From Conchocele bisecta (Eukaryota; Mollusca; Bivalvia; Lucinida; Thyasiridae), in NCBI GenBank assembly GCA_029237695.1, contig CM055265.1, forward strand, positions 219,035,679 through 219,099,678: a stretch of DNA of 64,000 bases, in the 5' to 3' direction. The notes under the pieces were generated by a model, which made no database searches, was not told the origin of the DNA, and was given only the letters and a program-made list of their open reading frames with translations. The position numbers and the translations under genes were made by a program. Numbering within the stretch: position 1 is the first letter of the stretch; every line of letters starts with the position of its first letter. Of the stretch, positions 23,036-33,481 are shown one piece after another.

Positions 23036-23699
23036 AGGTATTTCACCGATTATCAGCAACCTGGTGTCCCCATTAATCGAACAATCAATGCAATGGGCCG
23101 TTGACTCCGCCATCGCAGGGGTAAGAAATGAAGTTGTCAAACCGCTGGCAGAATTCAATGACAAGTTAACTCGGTTGGTGGAGGAACAAACCAACACAAT
23201 TCGTCAACAGCAGTCACGAATTTCCGAGCTAGAGTCCGAACACGACCTACTTTGCACAGGGATGGACGACTTCAAGCTATCGGTAAATGACCTGGAACAA
23301 TATGGCCGTTGTAACAACCTGAGGATATCAAACATGATGACCGGCCCCCCTAACGCCACGGAAGCCGAGGTAACGGAACACACACTCAAATTTATAAACA
23401 ACTCGGTATTAAAGGCGACGCTGGGATCATCTGTTATATTACGCCAATAACCTCTGATCAGATCGACAGGTGCCACCCAGTTGGCCCAATGCGAGGTGGT
23501 AAACGAAATGTAAATCTAACTTAAAGGGCGATCTCCACAAAGGTACATTTCAGAAGACCTATCGCGACACAACTACGCGGTAGTACAAGAAGTAACGCGT
23601 CATAGACGAGTCGGACACATCGTATCATTCTGGACAAGAGACGGGAATATCTACGCTAAACAATCGCCAGACGTTCGCCCGACAATAATTTGCACATAA

Positions 23700-25684
23700 T
23701 ATAATATTAATGACTTAATTGGGTGACAAAATATACATCTAGCGCATGTTGTTCGTCGCGAGAGTGAACGCGAACGTATGAATACTCCTCCTCCTTTACG
23801 CCAGTGATCATGATATACACCCCATGTTGTTCAGCCACATATAAACTTCCACGATGCCTCTAGCTGACAGTGTAGATCTACGAATGACCAGGAACCACAT
23901 TATATCTGATCAATCATCGAGTAAGCCTCTCTTTGTCATGACGCGCTACGCACACGCACGCTTACGATATGAAATATGCTCGTGCCAATATACCGAGAAT
24001 TTGAACACATCTTTTTTTGTTGGTGACCAGTGTTGACCATACTATTAATGTGTAGTTGTATAAAACTCGTCCCGACTGACAATGATGTTTGTCCGTAGTA
24101 ATAATAAGAACGAGTATATTACAGTCTCACCTTATTACTGTACAATGGACAACAAAATCAAATATTGTCAATTGTGATGACGACCGACTGTTAATTTGTG
24201 AAGTAACCTTTGCTTTTAATTCAACGCATTGGGACATTTTTACGTAACTTTATTCACAATGAAAACCGCCCACTCGATGTTTGAATGCTGACTTCTCTGT
24301 GCCTGACGAGTACACAATCGCCTGACTAAATCTTTCTAAAATTGTCAGCGTTTCGAAACATGTATGGGTAATCGCAATGAAGCTGTTGGTTAACTAAGAT
24401 GTAGCACAGCTCACGCTCAGCCATTGGAGCCACTTGATGTCAATAAATAATATATTGACATACAGTGGCGCGATTGCTGCAAGAGGTAGTGTAAAGTCGA
24501 TATTCGTGTTTCATATCTTGTCCGTCGTGATTCTCACATTTCGGTTTCGTAGTGAGACTTGCGATTTAACATCATACAGTCAGAATTTTTAGTATCCCAT
24601 CCTTTCCTTCACATCCGTTATCTGAAGGGGAGCCATATGGGATCTTGTTGGGATGTTTTCGCACATCATGTCATCGTAACGTACAAGAACCTGATCCGAC
24701 ACTACCACTTAGTAACTAATGGAGTATACACTGAACAGAATATACGTTCGTGTGCAGGCTAATCTGGATATAAATTGGTTGTAGAACTGTGCTGTTCGCT
24801 CACCCAGTTGATACATTCTACCTTGGCAGGGTATACTTATTTATAATAGGAGGATTATACATGTTTGCGTAGTGGAAAACAGAGAATACCCTGATCAGAC
24901 TGTATATTTGTGCATAGGCTGGTCCGGATATGCACGGGTTGTACATTATGTAATGGTCACTCATGTAATCGATATCCTGCCGTGTAACTTCATACTCTCG
25001 AGTTGCATGTAAGTTTATATATTTATAGCGGAATGTGAATCTTGTTGATAATACTGTGACATAATTGTCGTAAATAATTGAAAGTAGATCTCTTTTCCCA
25101 GTGACACGTGTGAGTGTTTTTTATGTATGTATTATTATAACAATAACATTATGTCACTGGATTAAATTCATGAGCCGTTTGGCTAGACATGCGATCTGAT
25201 CGGGATATACAGTGTTCGTTAAATGACTTGTAACTAACACACGATACTTTGCAGTAGATATTGTATATGAGAATAGTTCACTGAACTATCCATCCCGCCA
25301 CAAAAACCTGATCACCGTTCTGCATCACATGTTAGGAAGATATATTTGTATGTTGCATGTACGTGTTCCTACCAGCTTCAATATCATCTTGTTGTTTTTC
25401 TACTATTCCTTTTGTTTTTTACTCGCTCTATCTTCTTCAAACGTCCTTGCTGTTTGAATGTCACTATTATAGGCAAATGCACTATGCTGAGAAGATTTGT
25501 GAACATACATGTTATCTGGTGTTGTTGGGTGAGGTTGTCATTGTTGATACCTATGGCAGCTCTTCGCCGCGCTGATATAATTAATAAGCCGAATGGGTAA
25601 TGATTTAACTTCCTGGAGGGCTGCTATAGGTAATTTTAATTGTACCACACATCCGATATTGCTTGCGTTTACAATATCTGCTAA
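23700..25684. other. no gene recognised
   Basis: AT-rich, short frames only. It lies between the ORF1p remnant and the LINE at 25.7 kb; part may be 5' sequence of that LINE. No promoter is identified. Confidence 0.4.
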
Positions 25685-28600
25685 CATTTTATATATAATA
25701 CTGAATGTGTTGGATCCGGATCCGGATCCGGATTACTATTTAACCTCAATATTTGTCTAGCAATAATATATTTGATTTTGCTACTGCTGGCTGGTGATGT
25801 TGAAAGAAATTCAGGGCCTGAAAATGAGATTGGATCTTTTTCAATGTTACATTTAAATACTAGAAGTATTCACATTATGGTCAGTTATATCGAGGACACT
25901 TTTACAGACTTCGATATTCGATGTTTTACAGAAACGCACTTATCATGCGCCATAGAAACGAGCAGTTTACAACTGAATGGATCTGGCTTACCATTCCGAA
26001 AGGACAAATCGCCACATTCTAGGGGTATATTAGTATATGTCGCAGACCACTTATTATCAGAAAGAATGCAACATTTAGAAATATTTTGGGATGAAACCAT
26101 ATAGATTCAAGTTAAGACAAACCGTAAAACGCTCTTGATTGACACGATTTACCGACCCCGTCGTCAAATATCGAATTTTGGGAATTACTTAATCGCAATC
26201 TAGAACTGGTATCCGATATAACAAATAAGATCATTATTGTTGGCGATGTAAATGTAGATCAATTACATGTACAAAACCACAAGTTAAAAGACGTAATGAG
26301 TATGAATTCATTGAGAAACATAATTACATCCGCAACTCGGGAAACAGCTACTACTTCAACCTTACTTGTTCCAATTATTGTTAACTAAGATCAGATCATT
26401 CTCACAAGCGAAGTATTATCTGTTTCGCCAAACATAAGTGATCATAAGGCTACATGTGTCATCATACCAGCTGAACGTTAATATAATAATTAATGTAAAC
26501 GAACTGTATGGAACTATAAAAGAGCAGACTTTGCTAAATTTAACGAGCTCATGCTTAATACTGATTGGAAAATTTTAAATAATGCTAGTGTAGATGATGC
26601 ATCTAATATATTTACATCTAAGTTCATTGAGCTAGCTAAGCAATGCATTCCATGCAGTCAAGTCACAGTGCGGCCTAACGATAAACCATGGTATGTTTCC
26701 GAAATTCGCAAAACAAGCAAGCTAAGGGACAAGTTACGAAAGAAAGCAATACAATTTGGACGGGTGGACGATTGGAATATATACAAAACAACTCGCAATA
26801 AAGTTAATAATATGAAAAAAACATGCAAGAGAAGCATTTTATAATGACATACAGTTTAATCTAACAGAATCATTTTCGAATAACAAAAGATATTTCTGGA
26901 AGCTAGACCGACACTTTGTGAAAAACAGCAAGTCAAGTGGTACTATTCCTCCTTTAAAAACCAATGACGGTAACAGCGAAAAATTATATTTGTCTGATGC
27001 CGAAAAAGCAAACTGTCTCAACAACTTCTTCGTTTCAATATCAACTGTTGATGATACTAACTCTACTTTACCACCGTTTGAATTAAATATTAACCAAGTT
27101 CTTGATACGATTAATATAAATGAATCTTAGGTTAGAGATATAATACGAATTTTGCAAGCTAATAAAGCTTGTGGATACGATCTAATTAGTCATAGAATGT
27201 TAAAGGGAACTATTACATCTGTGGAAATTAGCAAGTGTAATTCCTCTATTTAAAAAGGGGTGTCCACAGACGCCTTCAAATTATCGCCCGATATCGTTAT
27301 TAAGCTTTCTAGGTAAGGTAATGGAGATAATAATGTTTAAACATATTTATAATCACTTGCACTCACAAAAATTGATTTATAACAGGCAATCTATTTTTTA
27401 ACCAGGCCACTCAACGGTATATCAACTTATAGACATTCACCATCAAACATGTCAGGCATTTGATGAACGACAATCTACATGTATAGTGTTTTGTGATATT
27501 TCTAAAGCCTTTCATAGAGTATGGCATAAGGGGTTAATATTTAAGCTAAGGCAAAATTGATTAAATGGTTGTATTTTACGCTGGATCGAAAACTATTTGT
27601 CGAACATGAAACAGTCCGTATCAATACGGTCCACAACCTCAGATACCAAATTAGTTACTGCTGGCGTACCACAAGGTTCGGTACTCGGCCTATTACTATT
27701 TCTAATATATGTCAACGACATAACTGACCATCTATTAAGTATTGTTCGATTATATGCTGACGAAAGCTCTCTGTCCTTTTCTTCAACAAATTTTGATGAT
27801 CTAGAAGGCATAATAAATCATGACCTGCTAATGATTTCTGATTGGGCTAAGCAATAGTTGGTCTGTTTCAATCAGAACAAGACTGAAGCGATGCTTCAAA
27901 CATTAAGACAACTTGATCGACCCTTAAACTTAATCTTTCAGAACACGTCCATAACCTTTGTTGACGATCATAAGCATCTTGGTTTAACACTAAGCAATAA
28001 CGGAAAATGGCGTACACACATACAACATATAACTAATTCGACTACGAGAGTATTGGGAATAATGCGTGACCTAAAATTTAAGATAAGCAGACAGTCTTTA
28101 AACCAAATATATATATCTTATATGAGACCTATACAAGAATATGCTTCATCAGTCTGGGATGGGTGTACAGAATATGAAAAGGATTCGTTGGAAAACAATC
28201 AGAATGAAGCCGCGAGAATAGTAACAGGTTTAACACGGTCAGTACCACTCGACAACTTAAGGCAAGAAGTTGGATGGCAACTTCTATCTGTTCGACGTAG
28301 TATTCAAAAGCTTTCGATCATGTAAAAGCCAACAATAATCAAGTACCTAGTTATATTTCTAACCTGATTCCACCCACTGTTATCGCTACAATCTTAGAAA
28401 TCAATTTGATTTAAATGTCCCCATTACACGACTGGAATGAAACTAACCCGTTGCTGAGAAATGTAGATAGTCTTAGACACTTCAAAACATCATGCGCCCA
28501 ACATCTATATACACAATATAATATACCACCATACTATTTAGAAGGAGATCGACTGTTTTCAGTTATGCATGCAATAATTCGAAATAAATGTAGCAGTCTT

Positions 28601-28862
28601 AATTGTGATCTTTGCAATAACCATATCAGAGAAACTTCCTTTCTGCGAATGTAGTGAAGTTGTAGAGGATGCTGAACATTCCTTCCTTGAATGTATTAAA
28701 TATAATGCGCAACGTCTAATTTTATGCCAGTCACTGCGACAATTTTATCCTCTAAACGCACATATACTTTTGCATGGCATACCTGAAGAAAGTAATGAGT
28801 GCAATACTGTTATTTTTAAAGCTGTACAAGATTATATTAAAACTACGAAAATCTTTGAGTAA
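25685..28862 (+). pseudogene. degenerate CR1/L2-like LINE, ORF2 (endonuclease-RT)
   Basis: Opening frame (from 25685) has a hydrophobic run, then LLLLAGDVERNSGP, a 2A-like motif with NSGP in place of NPGP. An APE-type endonuclease follows: 'LHLNTRSIH', 'CFTETHLS' (catalytic E), 'IYRP', 'IIVGDVNVD' and 'SPNISDHKAT' (D-H pair). The RT includes 'NKACGYDLI', 'SNYRPISLL', motif A 'FCDISKAFHRVWHKGL', 'AGVPQGSVLG' and 'LYADESS' at 27750-27770, where the second catalytic Asp is Glu. A C-terminal zinc-like C-x-C-x8-H-x3-C (SFCECSEV..HSFLEC) lies near 28635-28690. Breaks: stops at 26102, 27128, about 27399 and about 27559; frameshifts near 26165, 26840 and 28640; a small deletion near 27210. It cannot be autonomous. 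The 241-bp duplicated segment downstream may be its 3' end. Clade assignment is by motif style only. Confidence 0.9.
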
Positions 28863-29096
28863 CACACTTGGTGGATGCCTGAGACGCAAGCTCTGTCGGA
28901 TACTTTCCATTTGCCAACATCATCCAGTACCACCTGATAACAACGAACACTGAAATCAACTGCAGTACACATCTATCTATGCATTAGGTTATATATATGT
29001 ACATTGTGACACATAACTCTTTCATTCTTTCTCCCAATCTCCTCTCTCACTAATTTACTCTCTCGTTTTATCCGATTTTTCTTTTCGTACATTGTG
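28863..29096. other. region downstream of the LINE frame
   Basis: Non-coding AT- and T-rich sequence after the LINE stop. Could be LINE 3' UTR; no independent feature is seen. Confidence 0.4.
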
Positions 29097-29578
29097 GAAA
29101 TATATATATATATATACCGCATGATTATTGGTATGCACCCATGTACATATACCTGTATACTTATCGCTATTGCTGTTAAATTGCTGTATTGTTGAAATAC
29201 ATGGGTAAGGGCTGTAACTAATGTTGTGAGAACTTGTAGCCCAAGCCCATTGTACTTAATGCAATAAACTATGTTTAAACTAGAAGTAACCATTACATTC
29301 GGAATACACCGTTACGGGTGTGAACTATTTTGAATATGAAATATATATATATATATACCGCATGATTATTGGTATGCACCCATGTACATATACCTGTATA
29401 CTTATCGCTATTGCTGTTAAATTGCTGTATTGTTGAAATACATGGGTAAGGGCTGTAACTAATGTTGTGAGAACTTGTAGCCCAAGCCCATTGTACTTAA
29501 TGCAATAAACTATGTTTAAACTAGAAGTAACCATTACATTCGGAATACACCGTTACGGGTGTGAACTATTTTGAATAT
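29097..29578. repeat. exact tandem duplication, two 241-bp units
   Basis: Units 29097-29337 and 29338-29578 read identically, base for base, by eye. Each starts GAAATATATATATATATA, contains CCGCATGATTATTGG and AATGCAATAAACTATG, and ends GTGAACTATTTTGAATAT. The CAATAAA word suggests a 3'-terminal segment, perhaps of the LINE just upstream. Identical minus-strand frames in both units arise from the duplication. Confidence 0.95.
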
Positions 29579-30279
29579 TTCCTTTCAATTTTTCATATTT
29601 CTCAGTGAAACTATACGTTGTGACCACTCATTTGAACCGTAAAATATGAGAAAACATGTTATCATAAACTGACCTAATAAAGTGTGTAGTAGTAAAATTA
29701 TTGCTGGTAATATCCGATTTTTCGGAAAGCAGTGGTGAGGTTACTGCAATGTCTACTGTCTGTTCCACGTTTTCCTGCCGACGAACATTTGGCTATTAAA
29801 CAATTTAAATAACTGATTACATAAGCGTTATGACGGAGTAGTGTTTCCACATTTGCGCGTTAAGCTTTATTTGTTTACTTTCTACTTCGTGGAGACTGAC
29901 CTACGAAATTGACCAAATACATGCTGATTGACATAAATCGACATATTCTGCATTTACTAGAAACGCATACTTCGGTGTCGCAACTACTTTCGTTACCGTA
30001 CTAATAGCCGATTGAATGCCGTCAGTATCGTAACACAACGTAAACAAGTCCACGTTATTTTCAACGAAAACATATTTGCCGATAATCTCTCATAAAACGT
30101 TACCTGATAAAGATATATATATCGTTCTAGTGTGTCCTACTATAAAGTTTATCAGGCTCGTCTCGGAAACGGTAGGAATTCCTCGCCGAGCTGAGAAATT
30201 CATACGCGTTTCCTAGCCCCGCCTAATAAATATGTTGTCAAAAGACACTAACCTGGTAAGCTCAATGTTCTGGGTTGGT
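29579..30279. other. fragments of families H and E, otherwise unassigned
   Basis: About 29612-29640 carries the half family H word GTGACCACTCATTTGAACCG. About 29746-29810 carries the left end of family E (CTGTTCCACGTTTTCCTGCC, TTTGGCTATTAAACA). Nothing else is recognised. Confidence 0.55.
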
Positions 30280-30560
30280 ACTTTCGGGGACCGCACAAAC
30301 AGGGCGCCGTTTCTGTAAACTTCGTACGACTAAAATGTTCGTAAGTGCAAACGTATGATAGTTTGTAAATTTCATATTAACAACGTTTTCTTGTAAATAA
30401 TTATTGGATTTACATTTATTGAACATAGGCTGCATATGCAACCTATGCTCAATAAATGAAAATAAATCCATTGAAATTTCCAGACGATCATAAATTAGCA
30501 CTTATGAACATTTTAGTCGTGCGAAGTTTAGTGAAATGGGCCACTGGTCCGCAGTTCGCT
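30280..30560. mobile_element. imperfect palindrome element centred near 30430
   Basis: Left 'cgtacgactaaaatgttcgt' pairs with right 'atgaacattttagtcgtgcg'. The centre is GAACATAGGCTGCATATGCA followed by ACCTATGCTC. Outer text 'aaacttcg' and 'cgaagttt' also pairs. MITE-like and non-coding. Confidence 0.7.
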
Positions 30561-30593
30561 AATCAGGTATTTCATACTTACGGTCAAACTGTC

Positions 30594-31097
30594 ACTACTG
30601 TCTGTTCCACGTTTTTCCACCGACGCACATTTGGCTATTAAACACATTAAATCTAAAACAATATTTAAATGTAAGTACTTTTTCATCAACAACCAAAAAT
30701 TTACCCTCCCCAAATTGTTTTATTTGATGAAATTCCACCAAATATATATTTTATTGCAAAAAACGAATATTCTATTGGAATTTAACATGGGGCAAAAAGG
30801 GCAGGAGATCACATGGAGTGTCGAAAAACTAAAACAAATGGAAATTAAAACCGAAACCTGCTGAACAATTGAGAGCTTGGAAATGATGTAACTAAGAAAA
30901 TAAAAGTTAGATTTTGAAAATCAGTCAATAATTTTAAAAAATCTTAGTGCCCATGTTAAATTCCCATAGGAAAATTAATAAAATTAATAAAAAATTTTGT
31001 TATTGATGAAAAAGTACTAACATTTAAATATGTTTTAGATTGAATGTGTTTAATAGCCAAAAGTTAGTCGGCAGCAAAACGTGGAACGGACAGTAAG
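30594..31097. mobile_element. MITE-like family E, copy 1, about 95-bp inverted ends
   Basis: Left arm ACTGTCTGTTCCACGTTTTT, TTTGGCTATTAAACACATTA, ATGTAAGTACTTTTTCATCA. The right arm, read in reverse, gives the same series with few changes. Interior words GGGGCAAAAAGGGCAGGAGA and TTGAGAGCTTGGAAATG recur at 32413-32690. Confidence 0.85.
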
Positions 31098-31403
31098 AAA
31101 CATACTGGGTATGCACATTTGATCACTAGAATCAGGTATATACAGGAATCTCTGAATATGTTTAAAGTGAGGTCCGATAAGAGAACATCAAACAATATGG
31201 AAAACGTGCATATGATCATATACACGCCGGATTACCAGAGGCATCCATGAGCGACCAGCACTTTGCAGTAATATTTGTTGTGGAAATACTGGGCATTTTA
31301 GACCAGTCTAGATCTCGATCTGCTAGAACTCTCCGGTATCCTGATATCGATATATACGTACAACTATTAGAAGAATCCCGGGTGTTTCACTGACGGAATG
31401 ACG

Positions 31404-31650
31404 GGTGCACAGTCTGGTACCGTCGGATATCTGAGTAATTTCATTAAATACAAAATGTACCCTAATAATTTGCATAAATTAAGTCAAAAATTGACAAAAC
31501 TTTCAGAGTACTTGCGGAATATAATTCCACATGTACACTGAACAATTTGTCGACTTTTGCCTTTGCCACCATTTACTGAAAATAGTTTAACTTTTGTAAA
31601 CGTATTTCATGAAATTATGTCCGAAGGTACAACATCACAGGGCGTGTCTC
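31404..31650. mobile_element. MITE-like family B, copy 3 (diverged)
   Basis: 'ggtaccgtcggatatctgag' at the left and 'atttcatgaaattatgtccg' + 'aaggtac' at the right, with TCAAAAATTGACAAAAC and TTTGTCGACTTTTGCC as inner inverted text. Diverged relative of 15810-16034. Confidence 0.65.
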
Positions 31651-31880
31651 ATGTGTAGTTGAATCAGGACCAAGTTCTGTCTTATGTATAGCCATCGATA
31701 GAGCCACCTTGTAAGTAGGTTACCGCATTTGGACAATCTCGAGTAAAGATTAAGAGAACAACTTCCAAAATATCGCTTACATTGGAATTGGTGGAAATTG
31801 TAATTTAAATTAACCCTGTCAACACTGTAGGCCTGCATAATGGTATTGGCAAACAGTGTAGATCCAGATGATTACCATAC
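31650..31880 (+). repeat. duplicated segment, upstream copy
   Basis: The text from 'tcatgtgtagttgaatcagg' through 'aatatcgcttacattggaat' to 'aacagtgtagatccagatga' reappears at 32761-32985 at a constant offset of 1112 bp. The match begins earlier, near 31577 in the family B tail. No coding function seen. Confidence 0.85.
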
Positions 31881-32070
31881 GTTGTATTGTATAATACGTA
31901 TCCATGATGGTGTCGCTATAGTTGATGTACGGTATACAGTTTATCTAACCAGGTGAGCTGTTTATCGTGAAATAAGGCACGAGTGATTAGGTCCTTGCTC
32001 AAAACAAACGACTGAGCGTAGCGAACCGAGTTTGTTTACCGATAAGACCCAATGAAGAGCATCATGGCAG
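31873..32070. repeat. repeat I, left copy (inverted relative to 40790-40992)
   Basis: Shares 'tacgttgtattgtataatac', 'gagctgtttatcgtgaaata', 'aggcacgagtgattaggtcc' and 'gagcgtagcgaaccgagttt' with the complement of 40790-40992. Matching continues through non-palindromic text. Confidence 0.85.
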
Positions 32071-32169
32071 TTTTGCAAGATAATCACCTCGCCTGGTTAA
32101 GTAAACTTGTTCTTACATTTCACGCACGAGACTTTATATAAAAACAAAACAAAGGCAATCAAAAATAAA

Positions 32170-32412
32170 TATAATGTAAAATATCAAATAATTTCTTGCA
32201 AATATTTAAAAAGTTTCAAATACAAGGTGTGTGATCACGTGGTACTAACAACAACAACAAGTACTGACATTTCCAGATCCATCTGATTCAAAGTACGTAT
32301 TATTTTATATTTTCCTTATTACGTGACGGATATTGATGAAATATGGCGCATCAAACGTGTCTTGTTAAGCTGCATTTGGTGGTCTTTGTATGTTCACCAA
32401 AACTTCTGTCGT
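32170..32412. mobile_element. family D half-element (inverted relative to 39490-39740)
   Basis: Reads as the complement of 39740-39490: 'aatttcttgcaaatattta', 'gatcacgtggtactaacaac', 'gatgaaatatggcgcatcaa', 'gcatttggtggtc', then stops after 'aaaacttctgtcgttt' at the element's midpoint. There it joins family E interior sequence. Confidence 0.85.
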
Positions 32413-32985
32413 TTGGGGCAAAAAGGGCAGGAGATCACATGGAGTGTCAAAAAACTAAAACAAACGGAAATTGAACCCGAAACCTGCTGAACAATTGAGA
32501 GCTTGGAAATGATGTAACTAAGAAAATAAAAGTTAGATTTTGAAAATCAGTAAATAATTTTCAAAAAATCGATTTTAGTCCCCACGTTAAATTCCCATAG
32601 GAAAATTAATAAAATTAATATTTGATGGAATTTTATCAAATAAATTACTTTAGGAAGGTGACATTTTTGTTATTGATGAAAAATTTACGGAAAATAGTTT
32701 AACTTCTGTAAACGTATTTCATGAAATTATTTCCGAAGGTACAAAACCACAGGGCGTGTCTCATGTGTAGTTGAATCAGGACCAAGTTCTGTCTTATGTA
32801 TAGCCATCTATAGAGCCACCTTATAAGTAGTTTACCGCATTTGGACAATCTCGAGTAAAGATTAAGAGAACAACTTCCAAAATATCGCTTACATTGGAAT
32901 TGGTGGAAATTTTAATTTAAATTAACCCTGTCAACACTGTAGGTCTGCATATTGGTATTGGCCAACAGTGTAGATCCAGACGAGC
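32413..32985 (+). repeat. mosaic of family E interior, family B tail and a flank duplication
   Basis: 32413-32690 matches the interior of family E (30791-31014 and on). 32689-32760 matches a family B right arm (31577-31648). 32761-32985 matches 31649-31875. Relative to the upstream copy about 0.5 kb is missing at the join ('gatgaaaaa' / 'tttacggaaaat'). Confidence 0.75.
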
Positions 32986-33259
32986 CGGCTCGTGACGAGC
33001 CGTCTCTTCAGAATCTGCACTTTTCGCAAGTAATTTCATATTTTTGAGAACAAAAATACCCCATTTCCATAAATGAACTAGTCTGAAAATCCTTTTGTGA
33101 CGATTGGATTTGTTGGAAAATAAACGTATCAAAATCCATTCCAGTTACTTAGGGGTGAAATAGTTAAGAAACATGACAGTTCTAAGGCTGATGATGCCCT
33201 GGAAATAGTTATATTGTAAGTTAGTAGTGTTTTTCCAAGCCCGGTTTCCAATGCGACTG

Positions 33260-33263
33260 GTGT

Positions 33264-33302
<39 letters not shown>

Positions 33303-33375
33303 CCTATATGCCCCTATATCATAATATCATAAACGGGCATATAGGGGCATATATATATATATTATATGCCCCTAT
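33260..33375. repeat. AT dinucleotide run and ATATGCCCCTATA palindromic repeats
   Basis: A (TA) run at 33265-33299 is followed by ATGCCCCTATATGCCCCTAT, then its complement 'catataggggcatat', and another 'atatgcccctatatg'. This hairpin-prone tract lies 14 bp past the PLAC8 stop codon on the transcribed side. Confidence 0.85.
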
Positions 33376-33388
33376 ATGTGCCGATATC

Positions 33389-33481
33389 CTATAGGCCCAT
33401 GGCGTCGAGTTCCCTCTGCATCTGGCAGATCCCGCACAGGGCGCAGCACGACATGGCGATGCAGTCGCCGCAGATCGAACC
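33389..33481 (-). CDS. PLAC8 gene exon 3 (terminal)
   Basis: 93 bp, phase 0. The acceptor is CTATGTTTCAG|GGT. Encodes residues 87-116, 'GSICGDCIAMSCCALCGICQ' then 'MQRELDAMGL', with TAG at 33389-33391. The C-terminal Cys cluster and Q-x-x-REL match the end of PLAC8 domains. Confidence 0.93.
   Translation of the reverse strand, partial: GSICGDCIAMSCCALCGICQMQRELDAMGL

Larger units (their letters stand above)
22413..23699 (+). pseudogene. retrotransposon ORF1p-like protein, broken
   Basis: From 23064 a frame encodes a coiled-coil-like stretch ('EFNDKLTRLVEEQTNTIRQQ', 'SRISELESEHDLL') followed by 'LEQYGRCNNLRISNM'. This is the signature that opens the RRM-like domain of L1-type ORF1 proteins, which chaperone LINE RNA. 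After frameshifts near 23450 and 23520 the text continues as 'DQIDRCHPVGPMRGGKRNV' and 'YISEDLSRHNYAVVQEVTRH' to TAA at 23697-23699. That fits the C-terminal domain. Upstream, 22413-22581 reads like a basic N-terminus but is separated by a family F insertion (22582-22849) and a palindrome (22990-23035). An alternative start is ATG 22920, which stops at 22980. No matching ORF2 follows directly. Confidence 0.7.

Noticed and set aside
28973..29534. Two minus-strand frames with identical C-terminal parts
   Set aside because: Produced by the exact 241-bp tandem duplication; no domain or conservation evidence.
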